Shown here: positions 1 through 7,661 of the stretch, in pieces
Numbering within the stretch: the first letter of the stretch is position 1
How the letters are laid out: the number at the start of each line of letters is the position of its first letter
Assembly (NCBI GenBank): GCA_037132135.1
Contig: JBAXPR010000038.1
Location: forward strand, 1-29,093
Direction of reading: 5' to 3'
Length of the DNA: 29,093 nucleotides
From: BOG-933 sp037132135
Lineage (GTDB): Bacteria > Pseudomonadota > Alphaproteobacteria > Azospirillales > Azospirillaceae
Position numbers and translations under genes: made by a program
Notes under the pieces: model-generated
Told to the model about the DNA's origin: nothing
Database searches by the model: none
The model's input: the letters and a program-made list of their open reading frames with translations, nothing else

Positions 1-53
1 TTTAGGTTCCAGTGACGCGAGTCGTGGGGGTTCGAGTCCCTTCGCCCGCACCA
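1..53 (+). tRNA. tRNA-Leu(UAG), 3' part only
   Basis: The window opens inside the anticodon loop of a leucine tRNA. The loop TTTAGGT occupies 1-7, with anticodon TAG at 3-5. The 3' half of the anticodon stem follows at 8-12, then a long variable arm (13-24, with GAC pairing with GTC), as expected of a class II tRNA. The T arm spans 26-42 with loop TTCGAGT. The 3' acceptor strand is 43-49, the discriminator is A50, and CCA is encoded at 51-53. The 5' half lies outside the window, so D-arm and acceptor pairing cannot be checked. Confidence 0.93.
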
Positions 54-143
54 CCGTGGCTCCGAAGACGGCCGCTTTCCGCCCCTTCCGGGGGTGTGGG
101 GCCGGTCGGGAATGGGCTTCTCTTCGAATAGGCTTTCACTGAC

Positions 144-1478
144 ATGCAGATTACCGAGACCAGCGCCGACGGCCTCAAGCACGAATTCAAGATCGTCATC
201 GCCGCCCAGGAGATCGACGCCAAGGTCCAGGCCAAGCTTCTGGAGCTGAGCCGAACCGTCAAGTTGCCCGGTTTTCGTCCGGGCAAAGTGCCGGCCAAGG
301 TCCTGGCCCAGCGCTACGGCGCCTCCGTGGTTCAGGACGTCGTCGAGCACGAGGTCGGTGAGGGAGCCCGCCGGGCCACCACCGAGCGCGGCCTGCGTCC
401 GGCCGTGGCGCCGAATTTCGACGTCCCGCCCTATGTCGAGGGCCAGGATCTGGAATTTACCCTCGGGATCGAGGTGCTGCCCGACATCGAACCCGGCGAT
501 TTCGGCACCATCGAGCTGGAACGGCCGGTGGCCGAGGTTGACGAGGCCTCGATCGCCAAGATGCTCACCAGCCTGGCCGATTACGCCAAATCCAGCGAGC
601 CGGTGACCGAGGAGCGCGCCGCCGTCGAGGGCGACATCCTGGTGATCGATTTCGCCGGCACCGTCGATGGCGAGGCCAAGGAGGGCATGAAGGCCGAGGG
701 TCATGAGTTGCCGCTTGGCGAAAAGACCTTTCTGCCCGACTTCGAAAACGGTCTGATCGGCGCCCGCGCCGGCGAGCATCGCCGCCTGGAGGTGGGGTTC
801 CCCGCCGACTATCAGGCCGCCGAGCTGGCGGGCAAGGTCGCGGTGTTCGAAATCGACGTCAAGGAACTGCGCCGGCCTGTGCCCGGCGCGGTCGACGACG
901 CCCTGGCCCAGCGCTTCGGGCTCGACACGCTGGCGGCGCTCGAGGATTCGGCCCGTGCCCGCCTGACCGCCGAATACACGGCGCTAAGCCGGCGCCGGGT
1001 GAAACGGGCGCTGCTCGACAAGCTGGCGGATCTCCATACCTTTCCGGTGCCGCCCTCGATGGTCGAGGTCGAGTTCGAGGCGGTGTGGAACCAATGGCAG
1101 TGCGAGAAGCAGGCCGGACGGATCGACGCCGCCGAGGCCGGTCGCGACGAGGAGGAGGTCAAGGCCGAATACCGCGCCATCGCCGAACGGCGGGTCCGGC
1201 TCGGTCTGCTGCTGTCCGAGGTCGGCCGGCGCAACAACATCAAGGTCAGCCAGGAAGAGCTTAACCGGGCGCTGGTCGCCGAGGCCCGGCGCTATCCCGG
1301 CCATGAGCGCGAGATTCTCGACCTTTTCCGCAAGAACGACGAAGCGGTGGACCGGCTGCGCGCCCCGCTCTACGAGGAAAAGACCATCGATTTCATTCTC
1401 GAGCTGGTCCGCGTCTCCGACCGCACCGTCTCGATCGAAGAGCTGCGCCGGGATCCGGACGACGGCGACAGCGCCTGA
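144..1478 (+). CDS. tig: Trigger factor, ribosome-associated chaperone and peptidyl-prolyl isomerase
   Basis: Trigger factor docks at the ribosome exit tunnel and shields nascent chains in the cytoplasm. The 444-aa product has the usual family length. The N-terminal ribosome-binding signature GFRPGK is at residues 43-48. An FKBP-type PPIase domain follows at about residues 155-245 (segment VEGDILVIDFAGTVDGE). The C-terminal helical arms end in an acidic tail. The ATG at 144 gives the canonical N-terminus MQITETSADG; the Shine-Dalgarno sequence is weak (AATAGG, about 11 nt upstream). The gene starts 90 bp after tRNA-Leu and is followed 37 bp later by clpP, the common tig-clpP-clpX order. Identification is secure; the promoter was not located. 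Confidence 0.97.
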   Translation: MQITETSADGLKHEFKIVIAAQEIDAKVQAKLLELSRTVKLPGFRPGKVPAKVLAQRYGASVVQDVVEHEVGEGARRATTERGLRPAVAPNFDVPPYVEGQDLEFTLGIEVLPDIEPGDFGTIELERPVAEVDEASIAKMLTSLADYAKSSEPVTEERAAVEGDILVIDFAGTVDGEAKEGMKAEGHELPLGEKTFLPDFENGLIGARAGEHRRLEVGFPADYQAAELAGKVAVFEIDVKELRRPVPGAVDDALAQRFGLDTLAALEDSARARLTAEYTALSRRRVKRALLDKLADLHTFPVPPSMVEVEFEAVWNQWQCEKQAGRIDAAEAGRDEEEVKAEYRAIAERRVRLGLLLSEVGRRNNIKVSQEELNRALVAEARRYPGHEREILDLFRKNDEAVDRLRAPLYEEKTIDFILELVRVSDRTVSIEELRRDPDDGDSA

Positions 1479-1515
1479 GACGAAAACCGCAGGCGGATCG
1501 GGAGTGTATCCAGTT

Positions 1516-2142
1516 ATGTATCCCACAGAGACACAGATGAACGCGCTCGTGCCGATGGTCATCGAGCAGACCAATCGGGGCGAGCGTGCCTTCGACATCT
1601 ATTCCCGCTTGCTCAAAGAGCGGATTATCTTTCTGATCGGCGGCGTCAATGACGCCGTCTCCAGCCTGATTTGCGCCCAGCTGCTCTATCTTGAGTCCGA
1701 GAACCCGAATAAGGACATCGCCTTCTATATCAATTCGCCGGGCGGCGTCGTGACCTCAGGCCTCGCGATCTACGATACGATGCAGTACATCCGGCCGGAC
1801 GTGTCGACTGTGTGTATTGGTCAGGCCGCCTCGATGGGGGCGCTGCTGCTGGCCGCCGGGGCGCCGGGCAAGCGCTTCAGCCTGCCCAACTCCCGGGTAA
1901 TGGTCCATCAGCCCTCGGGCGGTGCGCAGGGCCAGGCCGCGGATATCGAGATCCAGGCCAAGGAAATTCTCACCCTGCGCGCCCGTCTTAATGACATCTA
2001 CGCCGCCCATACCGGGCAAAGTCTTGATGTCATTGAGGAAAGCATGGAGCGCGACCGGTATATGTCACCCGAGGAGGCCAAGGTTTTCGGCCTTATCGAC
2101 GAGGTCGTGGCGAAAAGGCCCAATCCCTCAAACGACGTGTGA
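1516..2142 (+). CDS. clpP: ATP-dependent Clp protease proteolytic subunit ClpP
   Basis: ClpP forms the double-ring serine protease chamber that degrades proteins unfolded by ClpX or ClpA. The 208-aa product carries the complete catalytic triad: Ser106 in GQAASMGA, His131 in MVHQPSGG and Asp180 in MERDRYM, with the same spacing as E. coli ClpP. The ATG at 1516 gives a short N-terminal extension before LVPMVIEQTNRGERAFDIYS, as in other alphaproteobacteria. GGGAG at 1500-1504 is the likely ribosome binding site. An in-frame GTG at 1504 overlaps that site, and an ATG at 1537 would begin at the conserved core; both are less likely. It lies between tig and clpX, its unfoldase partner. Confidence 0.97.
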   Translation: MYPTETQMNALVPMVIEQTNRGERAFDIYSRLLKERIIFLIGGVNDAVSSLICAQLLYLESENPNKDIAFYINSPGGVVTSGLAIYDTMQYIRPDVSTVCIGQAASMGALLLAAGAPGKRFSLPNSRVMVHQPSGGAQGQAADIEIQAKEILTLRARLNDIYAAHTGQSLDVIEESMERDRYMSPEEAKVFGLIDEVVAKRPNPSNDV

Positions 2143-2223
2143 ACGCACTCCTTCTCTACCCCGCGCGAACTAGATATTGAACGGGGCCGGGAATTTGGTG
2201 TTGAATGGCTGAGCGCCACGACG

Positions 2224-2291
2224 CCGGTTCGCCGGGGTGTGCCGACCCTGTGGTCGGTGTGTGGTGCGCGGAGGCCCCGCGCCGGGCGGGG
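2224..2291 (+). promoter_or_regulatory. Structured leader with three hairpins before clpX
   Basis: The 163-bp clpP-clpX gap contains three perfect small stem-loops in a row: CCGG-TTCG-CCGG (2224-2235, a UUCG tetraloop), CCGACC-CTGT-GGTCGG (2242-2257) and CCCCGC-GCCGG-GCGGGG (2275-2291). The last ends just before the clpX ribosome binding site GGAG at 2297-2300. None has a T tract, so they are not standard intrinsic terminators. They may protect the clpX 5' end or affect ribosome access; that role is inference. Confidence 0.45.
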
Positions 2292-2305
2292 GTTACGGAG
2301 TCGAG

Positions 2306-3571
2306 ATGAGCAAATCAAGCAGCAGCGATTCAAAGAATACGCTATACTGCTCGTTCTGCGGTAAGAGTCAGCACGAAGTTCGCAAGCTCATTGCCGGTCC
2401 GACCGTGTTCATCTGCGATGAATGCGTCGAGCTGTGCATGGACATTATTCGCGAGGAAAACAAGACCACCCTCGTGAAGTCACGCGATGGCGTTCCGACT
2501 CCCAAGGATATCAATGCCGTTCTCGACGATTACGTGATCGGGCAGATCCACGCCAAACGGGTTCTCGCCGTGGCGGTGCATAACCATTACAAGCGCCTCG
2601 CCAACGGCAACAAGCACAGCGACGTCGAGCTGGCCAAGTCCAATATCCTGCTGGTCGGTCCGACCGGTTGCGGCAAGACCTTGCTGGCCCAGACCCTGGC
2701 GCGGATCATCGACGTTCCCTTTACCATGGCCGACGCCACGACCTTGACCGAGGCGGGCTATGTCGGCGAGGACGTCGAGAACATCATCCTCAAGCTGCTC
2801 CAGGCCGCTGATTACAATGTCGAGCGAGCCCAGCGCGGCATCGTCTACATCGACGAGGTCGACAAGATCAGCCGCAAGTCGGACAACCCCTCGATCACCC
2901 GCGATGTCTCGGGCGAGGGGGTGCAGCAGGCGCTGCTGAAGATTATGGAAGGGACTGTGGCATCTGTGCCACCCCAGGGCGGGCGCAAGCATCCGCAGCA
3001 GGAGTTCCTCCAGGTCGACACCACCAACATCCTCTTTATCTGCGGCGGCGCGTTTGCCGGGTTGGAGAAGATCATCGCCCAGCGCGGCCGGGGCACCTCG
3101 ATCGGCTTCGGCGCCGACGTCCGCGGTCCCGATGAGCGGGCGACCGGCGAGATCCTGCGCGACTGCGAACCCGAGGACCTGCTCAAGTTCGGCCTCATTC
3201 CCGAATTCGTCGGTCGTCTTCCGGTGGTGGCCACCCTGACGGATCTCGACGAATCGGCGTTGGTCGAGATTCTGACCAAACCCAAGAACGCGCTGGTCAA
3301 GCAGTATCAGCGCCTTTTCGAGATGGAGGACGTCCGGCTCGAGTTTGCCGAGGACGCGATGAAGGGCATCGCGCACAAGGCGATTGCGCGCAAGACCGGC
3401 GCCCGCGGCCTGCGCTCGATCATGGAGGCAATCCTGCTCGAGCCGATGTTCGAGCTGCCCGGGCTGCAGGGCGTCGACCAGATCGTGATCAACAAGGAAG
3501 TCGTCGAGGGACGGACCAAGCCGCTTTACATCTATTCCGACCGGCGCGGCGAGGTTTCGTCAGGCGCCTGA
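2306..3571 (+). CDS. clpX: ATP-dependent Clp protease ATP-binding subunit ClpX
   Basis: ClpX is the hexameric AAA+ unfoldase that feeds tagged substrates into ClpP. The 421-aa product has the N-terminal C4 zinc-binding domain (CSFC ... CDEC), which also docks adaptors such as SspB. The AAA+ module follows with Walker A GPTGCGKT, Walker B IVYIDEVDK, and the C-terminal small domain including GARGLRSIMEAIL. The ATG at 2306 is preceded by GGAG at 2297-2300 with ideal 5-nt spacing. An upstream in-frame extension to 2237 is rejected because it lacks family similarity and crosses leader hairpins. The product is complete and of normal length. The sspB adaptor gene lies about 21 kb downstream in this window. 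Confidence 0.98.
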   Translation: MSKSSSSDSKNTLYCSFCGKSQHEVRKLIAGPTVFICDECVELCMDIIREENKTTLVKSRDGVPTPKDINAVLDDYVIGQIHAKRVLAVAVHNHYKRLANGNKHSDVELAKSNILLVGPTGCGKTLLAQTLARIIDVPFTMADATTLTEAGYVGEDVENIILKLLQAADYNVERAQRGIVYIDEVDKISRKSDNPSITRDVSGEGVQQALLKIMEGTVASVPPQGGRKHPQQEFLQVDTTNILFICGGAFAGLEKIIAQRGRGTSIGFGADVRGPDERATGEILRDCEPEDLLKFGLIPEFVGRLPVVATLTDLDESALVEILTKPKNALVKQYQRLFEMEDVRLEFAEDAMKGIAHKAIARKTGARGLRSIMEAILLEPMFELPGLQGVDQIVINKEVVEGRTKPLYIYSDRRGEVSSGA

Positions 3572-3640
3572 GGGCGCGGGTTTGGTGGCCTGACGGGCAG
3601 GCGGGGCCGCGGCGATCGCCTGCGGTTCCTGCGGGCGGCC

Positions 3641-3670
3641 CTTGAAGACACCGGGAGGCTGCGCCACGTT
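3641..3670 (+). promoter_or_regulatory. Candidate heat-shock (RpoH) promoter for lon
   Basis: CTTGAA at 3641-3646 matches the sigma-32 -35 element. CGCCACGTT at 3662-3670 loosely matches the CCCCAT-type -10 element. The spacing of 15 nt is slightly longer than the usual value. The site is 48-77 bp before the lon ATG, and lon is commonly RpoH-dependent. The -10 match is imperfect, so this remains a candidate. Confidence 0.35.
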
Positions 3671-3717
3671 AGGGAGCGACCCGGTCGACGGCGTTTACAC
3701 CCAAGAGGCGTGTGCAC

Positions 3718-6126
3718 ATGTTCGAAGTTTCCCGTGGTGCTCTCTATCCGGTTTTGCCGCTGCGCGACATCGTCGTGTTTCCGCACATGATCGTGCCCCT
3801 GTTCGTGGGGCGGGAGAAATCGGTTCGGGCGCTTGAAGACGTGATGAAGGACGACAAGCAGATTCTGCTGGTCACCCAGAAGAACGCCGCGCAGGATGAC
3901 CCGCAGCCCGCCGATATTTACAGCGTCGGCACCGTCGGGACCGTACTGCAACTGCTCAAGCTGCCCGATGGCACGGTAAAGGTGCTGGTCGAGGGCGGCC
4001 AGCGCGCCGCGATCACCCGCTATTCCGAAAACGAGGATTTTTTCCAGGCCACCGCCGACCTGATCGACGAAAAGATCGGCGAGCCCCAGGAACTGGAGGC
4101 GCTGTCCCGCGCCGTGGTGTCGCAGTTCGAGCAGTACATCAAGCTCAACAAAAAAATTCCGCCCGAGGTGCTGGTCTCGATCAATCAGATCGAGGAGGCG
4201 GGCAAGCTCGCCGACACCGTCGCCTCCCACCTCGCGCTCAAGATTCCGGAAAAGCAGCAACTGCTCGAGACCGCGATCGTCTCCGAGCGGCTGGAGCGGG
4301 TCTACGCCTTCATGGAAGGCGAGATCGGCGTGCTGCAGGTGGAAAAGCGCATCCGCAACCGCGTCAAGCGGCAGATGGAAAAGACTCAGCGCGAATACTA
4401 CCTCAACGAACAGATGAAGGCGATCCAGAAGGAGCTGGGCGAATCCGAGGATGGCCGCGACGAATCGGCGGAGATCGAGGAGAAGATCAACAAGACCCGC
4501 TTCTCCAAGGAAGCGCGCGAGAAGGCGCTGGCCGAGCTGAAGAAGCTCCGGACCATGAGTCCGATGTCGGCCGAGGCCACGGTGGTGCGCAACTATCTCG
4601 ACTGGATGCTCAACATCCCGTGGAAGAAGCGGACCAAGGTCAAGAAGGACATCAAGAGCGCCGAGGCGACGCTGAATGCCGACCATTTCGGCCTGGAGAA
4701 GGTCAAGGAGCGCATTCTCGAATACCTTGCGGTGCAGCAGCGGATCGCCAAGGTCAAAGGGCCGATTCTCTGCCTGGTCGGCCCGCCCGGCGTCGGCAAG
4801 ACCTCGCTCGGGAAGTCGATCGCCCGGGCCACCGGCCGCAACTTCGTGCGGATGTCGCTGGGCGGCGTCCGCGACGAGGCCGAAATCCGCGGCCACCGCC
4901 GGACCTATATCGGCTCGATGCCGGGCAAGGTCGTCCAGGGCATGAAGAAGGCCAAGGCCTCCAACCCGCTGTTCCTTCTCGATGAGGTCGACAAGCTGGG
5001 CGCCGACTGGCGCGGCGATCCCTCTTCGGCGCTGCTGGAGGTGCTGGACCCCGAGCAGAACGCGACCTTCAACGACCATTATCTCGAAGTCGACTACGAC
5101 CTTTCGGATGTGATGTTCGTCTGCACCGCCAACACCCTGCGCATGCCGCAGCCGCTGCTCGACCGCATGGAAATCATCCGAGTCGCGGGCTACACCGAGG
5201 ACGAGAAGATCGAGATCGCCCGCCGGCATCTGATGGACAAGCAGACCCGGCAGCACGGCCTGAAAAAGAACGAGTTTGCCATCTCCGACGACGCCCTCCG
5301 CGACATCATCCGCTATTACACGCGGGAAGCCGGGGTGCGCAACCTTGAGCGCGAGATCGCCAATCTGGCGCGCAAGGCGATCAAGGACATTCTGATGAAG
5401 GGCCTGGAGAAGGTCCATGTCACCCGGCGCAACCTCGACAAATATGCCGGCGTCCGCCGCTTCCACTTCGGCGAGGCCGAGTTGCAGGATCTGGTCGGCG
5501 TCACCACCGGGCTGGCCTGGACCGAGGTCGGCGGCGAAATCCTCTCGATCGAGGCGGTCAGCCTGCGCGGCAAGGGCCGAATCACCACCACCGGCAAACT
5601 CGGCGAGGTGATGAAGGAGTCGGTCCAGGCGGCGGAAAGCTACGTCAAATCCCGCGCCACCGAGTTCGGCATCCGGCCGACGATGTTCGAAAAGAAGGAC
5701 ATCCACGTACACGTGCCCGAGGGCGCGACGCCCAAGGACGGGCCGTCGGCCGGCGTGGCCATGTGCACCTCGATCGTCTCGGTGCTCACCGGCATCCCGG
5801 TGCGCAAGGATGTGGCGATGACCGGAGAGATCACGCTGCGCGGCCGGGTGCTGCCGATCGGCGGGCTCAAGGAAAAGCTGCTGGCGGCGCTGCGGGGCGG
5901 TCTCAAGACCGTGCTGATTCCTAAGGATAATGAAAAGGACCTTGCGGAAATACCGGACAACGTCAAACGCGGCCTGACGATCGTTCCCGTGAATACTGTC
6001 GACGATGTGTTGCGCAATGCGCTGGCCCAACCGCTGGTGCCGATCGAATGGTCGGAGCCGGTGGAACTCGATACCGTCCCGGCCAAGGCCGCCGAGTCGG
6101 ATCGCGAGGATGTGATCCGGCATTGA
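3718..6126 (+). CDS. lon: Lon protease (ATP-dependent serine protease La)
   Basis: Lon degrades misfolded and short-lived regulatory proteins in the cytoplasm. The 802-aa product has the full LonA layout. An N-terminal substrate-binding domain starts with YPVLPLRDIVVFPHMIVPL, followed by a coiled-coil region around residues 190-260. The AAA+ domain has Walker A GPPGVGKT and Walker B PLFLLDEVDK. The C-terminal protease domain carries the Ser-Lys dyad: Ser677 in DGPSAG and Lys720 in LKEKLLAA. ATG 3718 is chosen over GTG 3712 because AAGAGG at 3703-3708 is well spaced only for the ATG. The gene lies after clpX, separated by 146 bp with a candidate heat-shock promoter, and before hupB, a frequent arrangement. 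Confidence 0.98.
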   Translation: MFEVSRGALYPVLPLRDIVVFPHMIVPLFVGREKSVRALEDVMKDDKQILLVTQKNAAQDDPQPADIYSVGTVGTVLQLLKLPDGTVKVLVEGGQRAAITRYSENEDFFQATADLIDEKIGEPQELEALSRAVVSQFEQYIKLNKKIPPEVLVSINQIEEAGKLADTVASHLALKIPEKQQLLETAIVSERLERVYAFMEGEIGVLQVEKRIRNRVKRQMEKTQREYYLNEQMKAIQKELGESEDGRDESAEIEEKINKTRFSKEAREKALAELKKLRTMSPMSAEATVVRNYLDWMLNIPWKKRTKVKKDIKSAEATLNADHFGLEKVKERILEYLAVQQRIAKVKGPILCLVGPPGVGKTSLGKSIARATGRNFVRMSLGGVRDEAEIRGHRRTYIGSMPGKVVQGMKKAKASNPLFLLDEVDKLGADWRGDPSSALLEVLDPEQNATFNDHYLEVDYDLSDVMFVCTANTLRMPQPLLDRMEIIRVAGYTEDEKIEIARRHLMDKQTRQHGLKKNEFAISDDALRDIIRYYTREAGVRNLEREIANLARKAIKDILMKGLEKVHVTRRNLDKYAGVRRFHFGEAELQDLVGVTTGLAWTEVGGEILSIEAVSLRGKGRITTTGKLGEVMKESVQAAESYVKSRATEFGIRPTMFEKKDIHVHVPEGATPKDGPSAGVAMCTSIVSVLTGIPVRKDVAMTGEITLRGRVLPIGGLKEKLLAALRGGLKTVLIPKDNEKDLAEIPDNVKRGLTIVPVNTVDDVLRNALAQPLVPIEWSEPVELDTVPAKAAESDREDVIRH

Positions 6127-6179
6127 GGATGCTTTCGGGCGTCCGCACTTTGTCGCGCCCGCGGTTTCTTCCGTGGGAA

Positions 6180-6207
6180 TTGACGGGTGCGGCGGTCTGT
6201 GCTTAGT
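6180..6207 (+). promoter_or_regulatory. Candidate promoter for the HU gene
   Basis: TTGACG (6180-6185) matches a housekeeping -35 element. CTTAGT (6202-6207), 16 nt further on, is a modest -10 match. The pair lies in the lon-hupB intergenic region, about 70 bp before the GTG start of the HU gene. Confidence 0.4.
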
Positions 6208-6277
6208 CTCACGGCCAATGCAGGCGGGCGGGGCGTTAACCGAACTGCCTCGTGTGGATATTTGGATGGGGGCTATA

Positions 6278-6550
6278 GTGAACAAGAATGATCTTGTTGC
6301 CCACGTGGCGGACGTGGCGGGTTTGTCGAAGAATGATGCCGCCAAGGCGGTTGACGCGGTCTTTGATGGCATTACCAACTCTCTCCAGAAGGGCGACGAG
6401 GTTCGTCTGGTCGGTTTTGGCACCTTTGCTGTCGCCGAGCGTGCCGCGAGCAAGGGCCGCAATCCGCGGACCGGCGAAGAAATCAGTATCCCCGCGTCCA
6501 AGCAGCCCAAGTTCAAGGCGGGGAAGACCTTGCGGGATACCCTGAACTGA
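6278..6550 (+). CDS. hupB: DNA-binding protein HU
   Basis: HU is a small dimeric nucleoid protein that bends and compacts DNA. Starting from GTG at 6278 the product is 90 aa, exactly the family length, beginning (M)NKNDLVAHVADVAGLSK. The HU/IHF signature GFGTFAVAERAASKGRNPRT covers the DNA-binding beta-arm. GGGGG at 6268-6272 provides the ribosome binding site. Longer in-frame starts, such as ATG 6266, add residues not seen in HU proteins. The gene follows lon and has its own candidate promoter at 6180. Assignment to HU rather than IHF rests on the N-terminal sequence and the lack of IHF-type extensions. Confidence 0.96.
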   Translation: MNKNDLVAHVADVAGLSKNDAAKAVDAVFDGITNSLQKGDEVRLVGFGTFAVAERAASKGRNPRTGEEISIPASKQPKFKAGKTLRDTLN

Positions 6551-6598
6551 TCGGCTCCCGGCGGGGGTGGGGTTTGCCGCCGCGGCGGTCAGGGCGCC

Positions 6599-6630
6599 GG
6601 GCCGGTTGACGGCCCCGTGTCCGGTACCGG
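6599..6630 (+). other. Stem-loop and palindrome downstream of hupB
   Basis: GGGCCG-GTTGA-CGGCCC (6599-6615) is a perfect 6-bp hairpin. The 10-bp palindrome CCGGTACCGG follows at 6621-6630. The only T-rich sequence afterwards is the interrupted TTTATTGTTT before tRNA-Val. This could end hupB transcription or help separate the tRNA, but it is not a textbook terminator. Confidence 0.3.
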
Positions 6631-6647
6631 GCGGCATTTATTGTTTC

Positions 6648-6722
6648 GGGCGATTAGCTCAGCGGTAGAGCGTCTCGTTTACACCGAGAATGTCGGCGGT
6701 TCGATCCCGTCATCGCCCACCA
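6648..6722 (+). tRNA. tRNA-Val(UAC)
   Basis: A complete cloverleaf can be drawn. The acceptor GGGCGAT (6648-6654) pairs with ATCGCCC (6712-6718). The D arm contains AGCTCAGCGGTAGAGC. The anticodon stem TCTCG/CGAGA flanks loop TTTACAC, with anticodon TAC at 6680-6682. The T loop is TTCGATC. The discriminator is A6719, and CCA is encoded at 6720-6722. The anticodon TAC reads valine GUA and GUG codons. Confidence 0.97.
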
Positions 6723-6804
6723 CGCCCGGTCGTGGGGCGCAGGACGAAGGCGTGGCCGGTGGGTATCGGGTCCTCGGCTGAATCAGGGAAGCGGGGAGGC
6801 GCAG

Positions 6805-7212
6805 GTGACGGGCGGCTGGCGGCTGGATGATCAGGCGGTGCTGGTGCTGCAGGCGGCGGTGCGCCAGGGCGACCCGGAGGTGACCGGGCTTCTGGAGCGC
6901 GCGGTCGACCGCGCGACGGCGGTGGTTGTCGATTCGACGGCCGCGGAGGCTGCCGATTCGGTGGATGAACTGGCGGCGCTGGTCCGTCTGGTGGCGGACG
7001 AGCGGCGGCTCGGCGATCGCATTCTGACCGCGCTGCACTTGGCTCTGGATCAGGATGATCTCGAGGTTTCCGAATTGCTGGAGCGGGCGTTTGAGGCGAC
7101 CATGACCCGCTTTGGCGGTCCGGACGCGACGGAATTGCGCGACGTTCCCGAGGGCATGGTTCGGGCCTATGAGCGACTCGACAGCCTGCGTCACCGCTGC
7201 CATCAGAGATAA
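6805..7212 (+). CDS. Hypothetical protein between two tRNA genes
   Basis: I do not recognise this 135-aa product. GTG at 6805 is preceded by GGGGAGG (6793-6799) at 5-nt spacing, which supports both the start and the reality of the gene. The protein is acidic and appears mostly helical, with no signal peptide, membrane segment or cysteine pattern. It contains two similar stretches, VLVLQAAVRQGDPEVTGLLERA near residue 12 and ILTALHLALDQDDLEVSELLERA near residue 72, which suggests an internal duplication of a helical unit. It is flanked by tRNA-Val and tRNA-Asp and followed by the tRNA-Asp promoter. A longer reading frame on the opposite strand lacks any comparable ribosome binding site. Function unknown. 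Confidence 0.62.
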   Translation: MTGGWRLDDQAVLVLQAAVRQGDPEVTGLLERAVDRATAVVVDSTAAEAADSVDELAALVRLVADERRLGDRILTALHLALDQDDLEVSELLERAFEATMTRFGGPDATELRDVPEGMVRAYERLDSLRHRCHQR

Positions 7213-7246
7213 ACGGGAGGCGGGCAAATTTTAAATGAAGTCCGCA

Positions 7247-7275
7247 TTGACAGGGGGCGATGCGTCGGCTAGAAA
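7247..7275 (+). promoter_or_regulatory. Promoter of tRNA-Asp
   Basis: A perfect -35 TTGACA (7247-7252) is separated by 17 nt from TAGAAA (7270-7275) as -10. This is the best housekeeping promoter match I found in the window. Transcription would start near 7282, about 60 nt before the mature tRNA-Asp. Confidence 0.7.
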
Positions 7276-7340
7276 CCCCTCGTTCTTCACGGCGGCGTCG
7301 AGCAGATACGCCGCCGCCGCGGGGGACCGGAACAAAAGTT

Positions 7341-7417
<77 letters not shown>

Positions 7418-7495
7418 TTCCACATAATAAGAAATCTTTTGGCTGTGTTCTACTCGGGCCGGGACTGTTTTTTCGGTCGACGGGATAAAACCGCT

Positions 7496-7523
7496 TTGCT
7501 CGTTACAAGCTCTTGCTTATAGT
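7496..7523 (+). promoter_or_regulatory. Candidate promoter of the nuo operon
   Basis: TTGCTC (7496-7501) and TATAGT (7518-7523) are 16 nt apart in the 244-bp gap between tRNA-Asp and nuoA. The -10 match is good and the -35 is partial. Transcription would begin near 7530, leaving a leader of about 130 nt. Confidence 0.5.
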
Positions 7524-7530
7524 TCTGCGG

Positions 7531-7573
7531 CTCCCGCGCGTGGGGGAGGGCTGCCCTGCGTAGGCAGACAGGG
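7531..7573 (+). promoter_or_regulatory. Hairpins in the nuo leader
   Basis: CTCCC (7531-7535) pairs with GGGAG (7544-7548). Just after it, two stems compete for the same bases: CTGCC (7551-7555) with GGCAG (7563-7567), or CCCTG (7554-7558) with CAGGG (7569-7573). They cannot form together. No T tract or uORF accompanies them, so any regulatory role is speculative. Confidence 0.35.
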
Positions 7574-7661
7574 GATTGGTTTAAGGTCCTGAGTTATAAG
7601 TCGCGTTAGGGGCGGTCCGGGCGGGCGCAGGCTCGCGGCCTCAGTCGATACGGGGAACGTC

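Noticed and set aside
3532..6516. Very long open frame (994 codons) on the - strand opposite lon and hupB
   Set aside because: It mirrors the codon bias of the real lon gene in high-GC DNA. The translation is His/Asp/Leu/Arg-rich with no family resemblance, while lon on the + strand is complete and catalytically intact.
6679..7227. 182-codon - strand frame opposite the 135-aa hypothetical gene
   Set aside because: It runs into tRNA-Val, lacks a good ribosome binding site, and has the Arg/His/Pro-rich composition of an antisense shadow.
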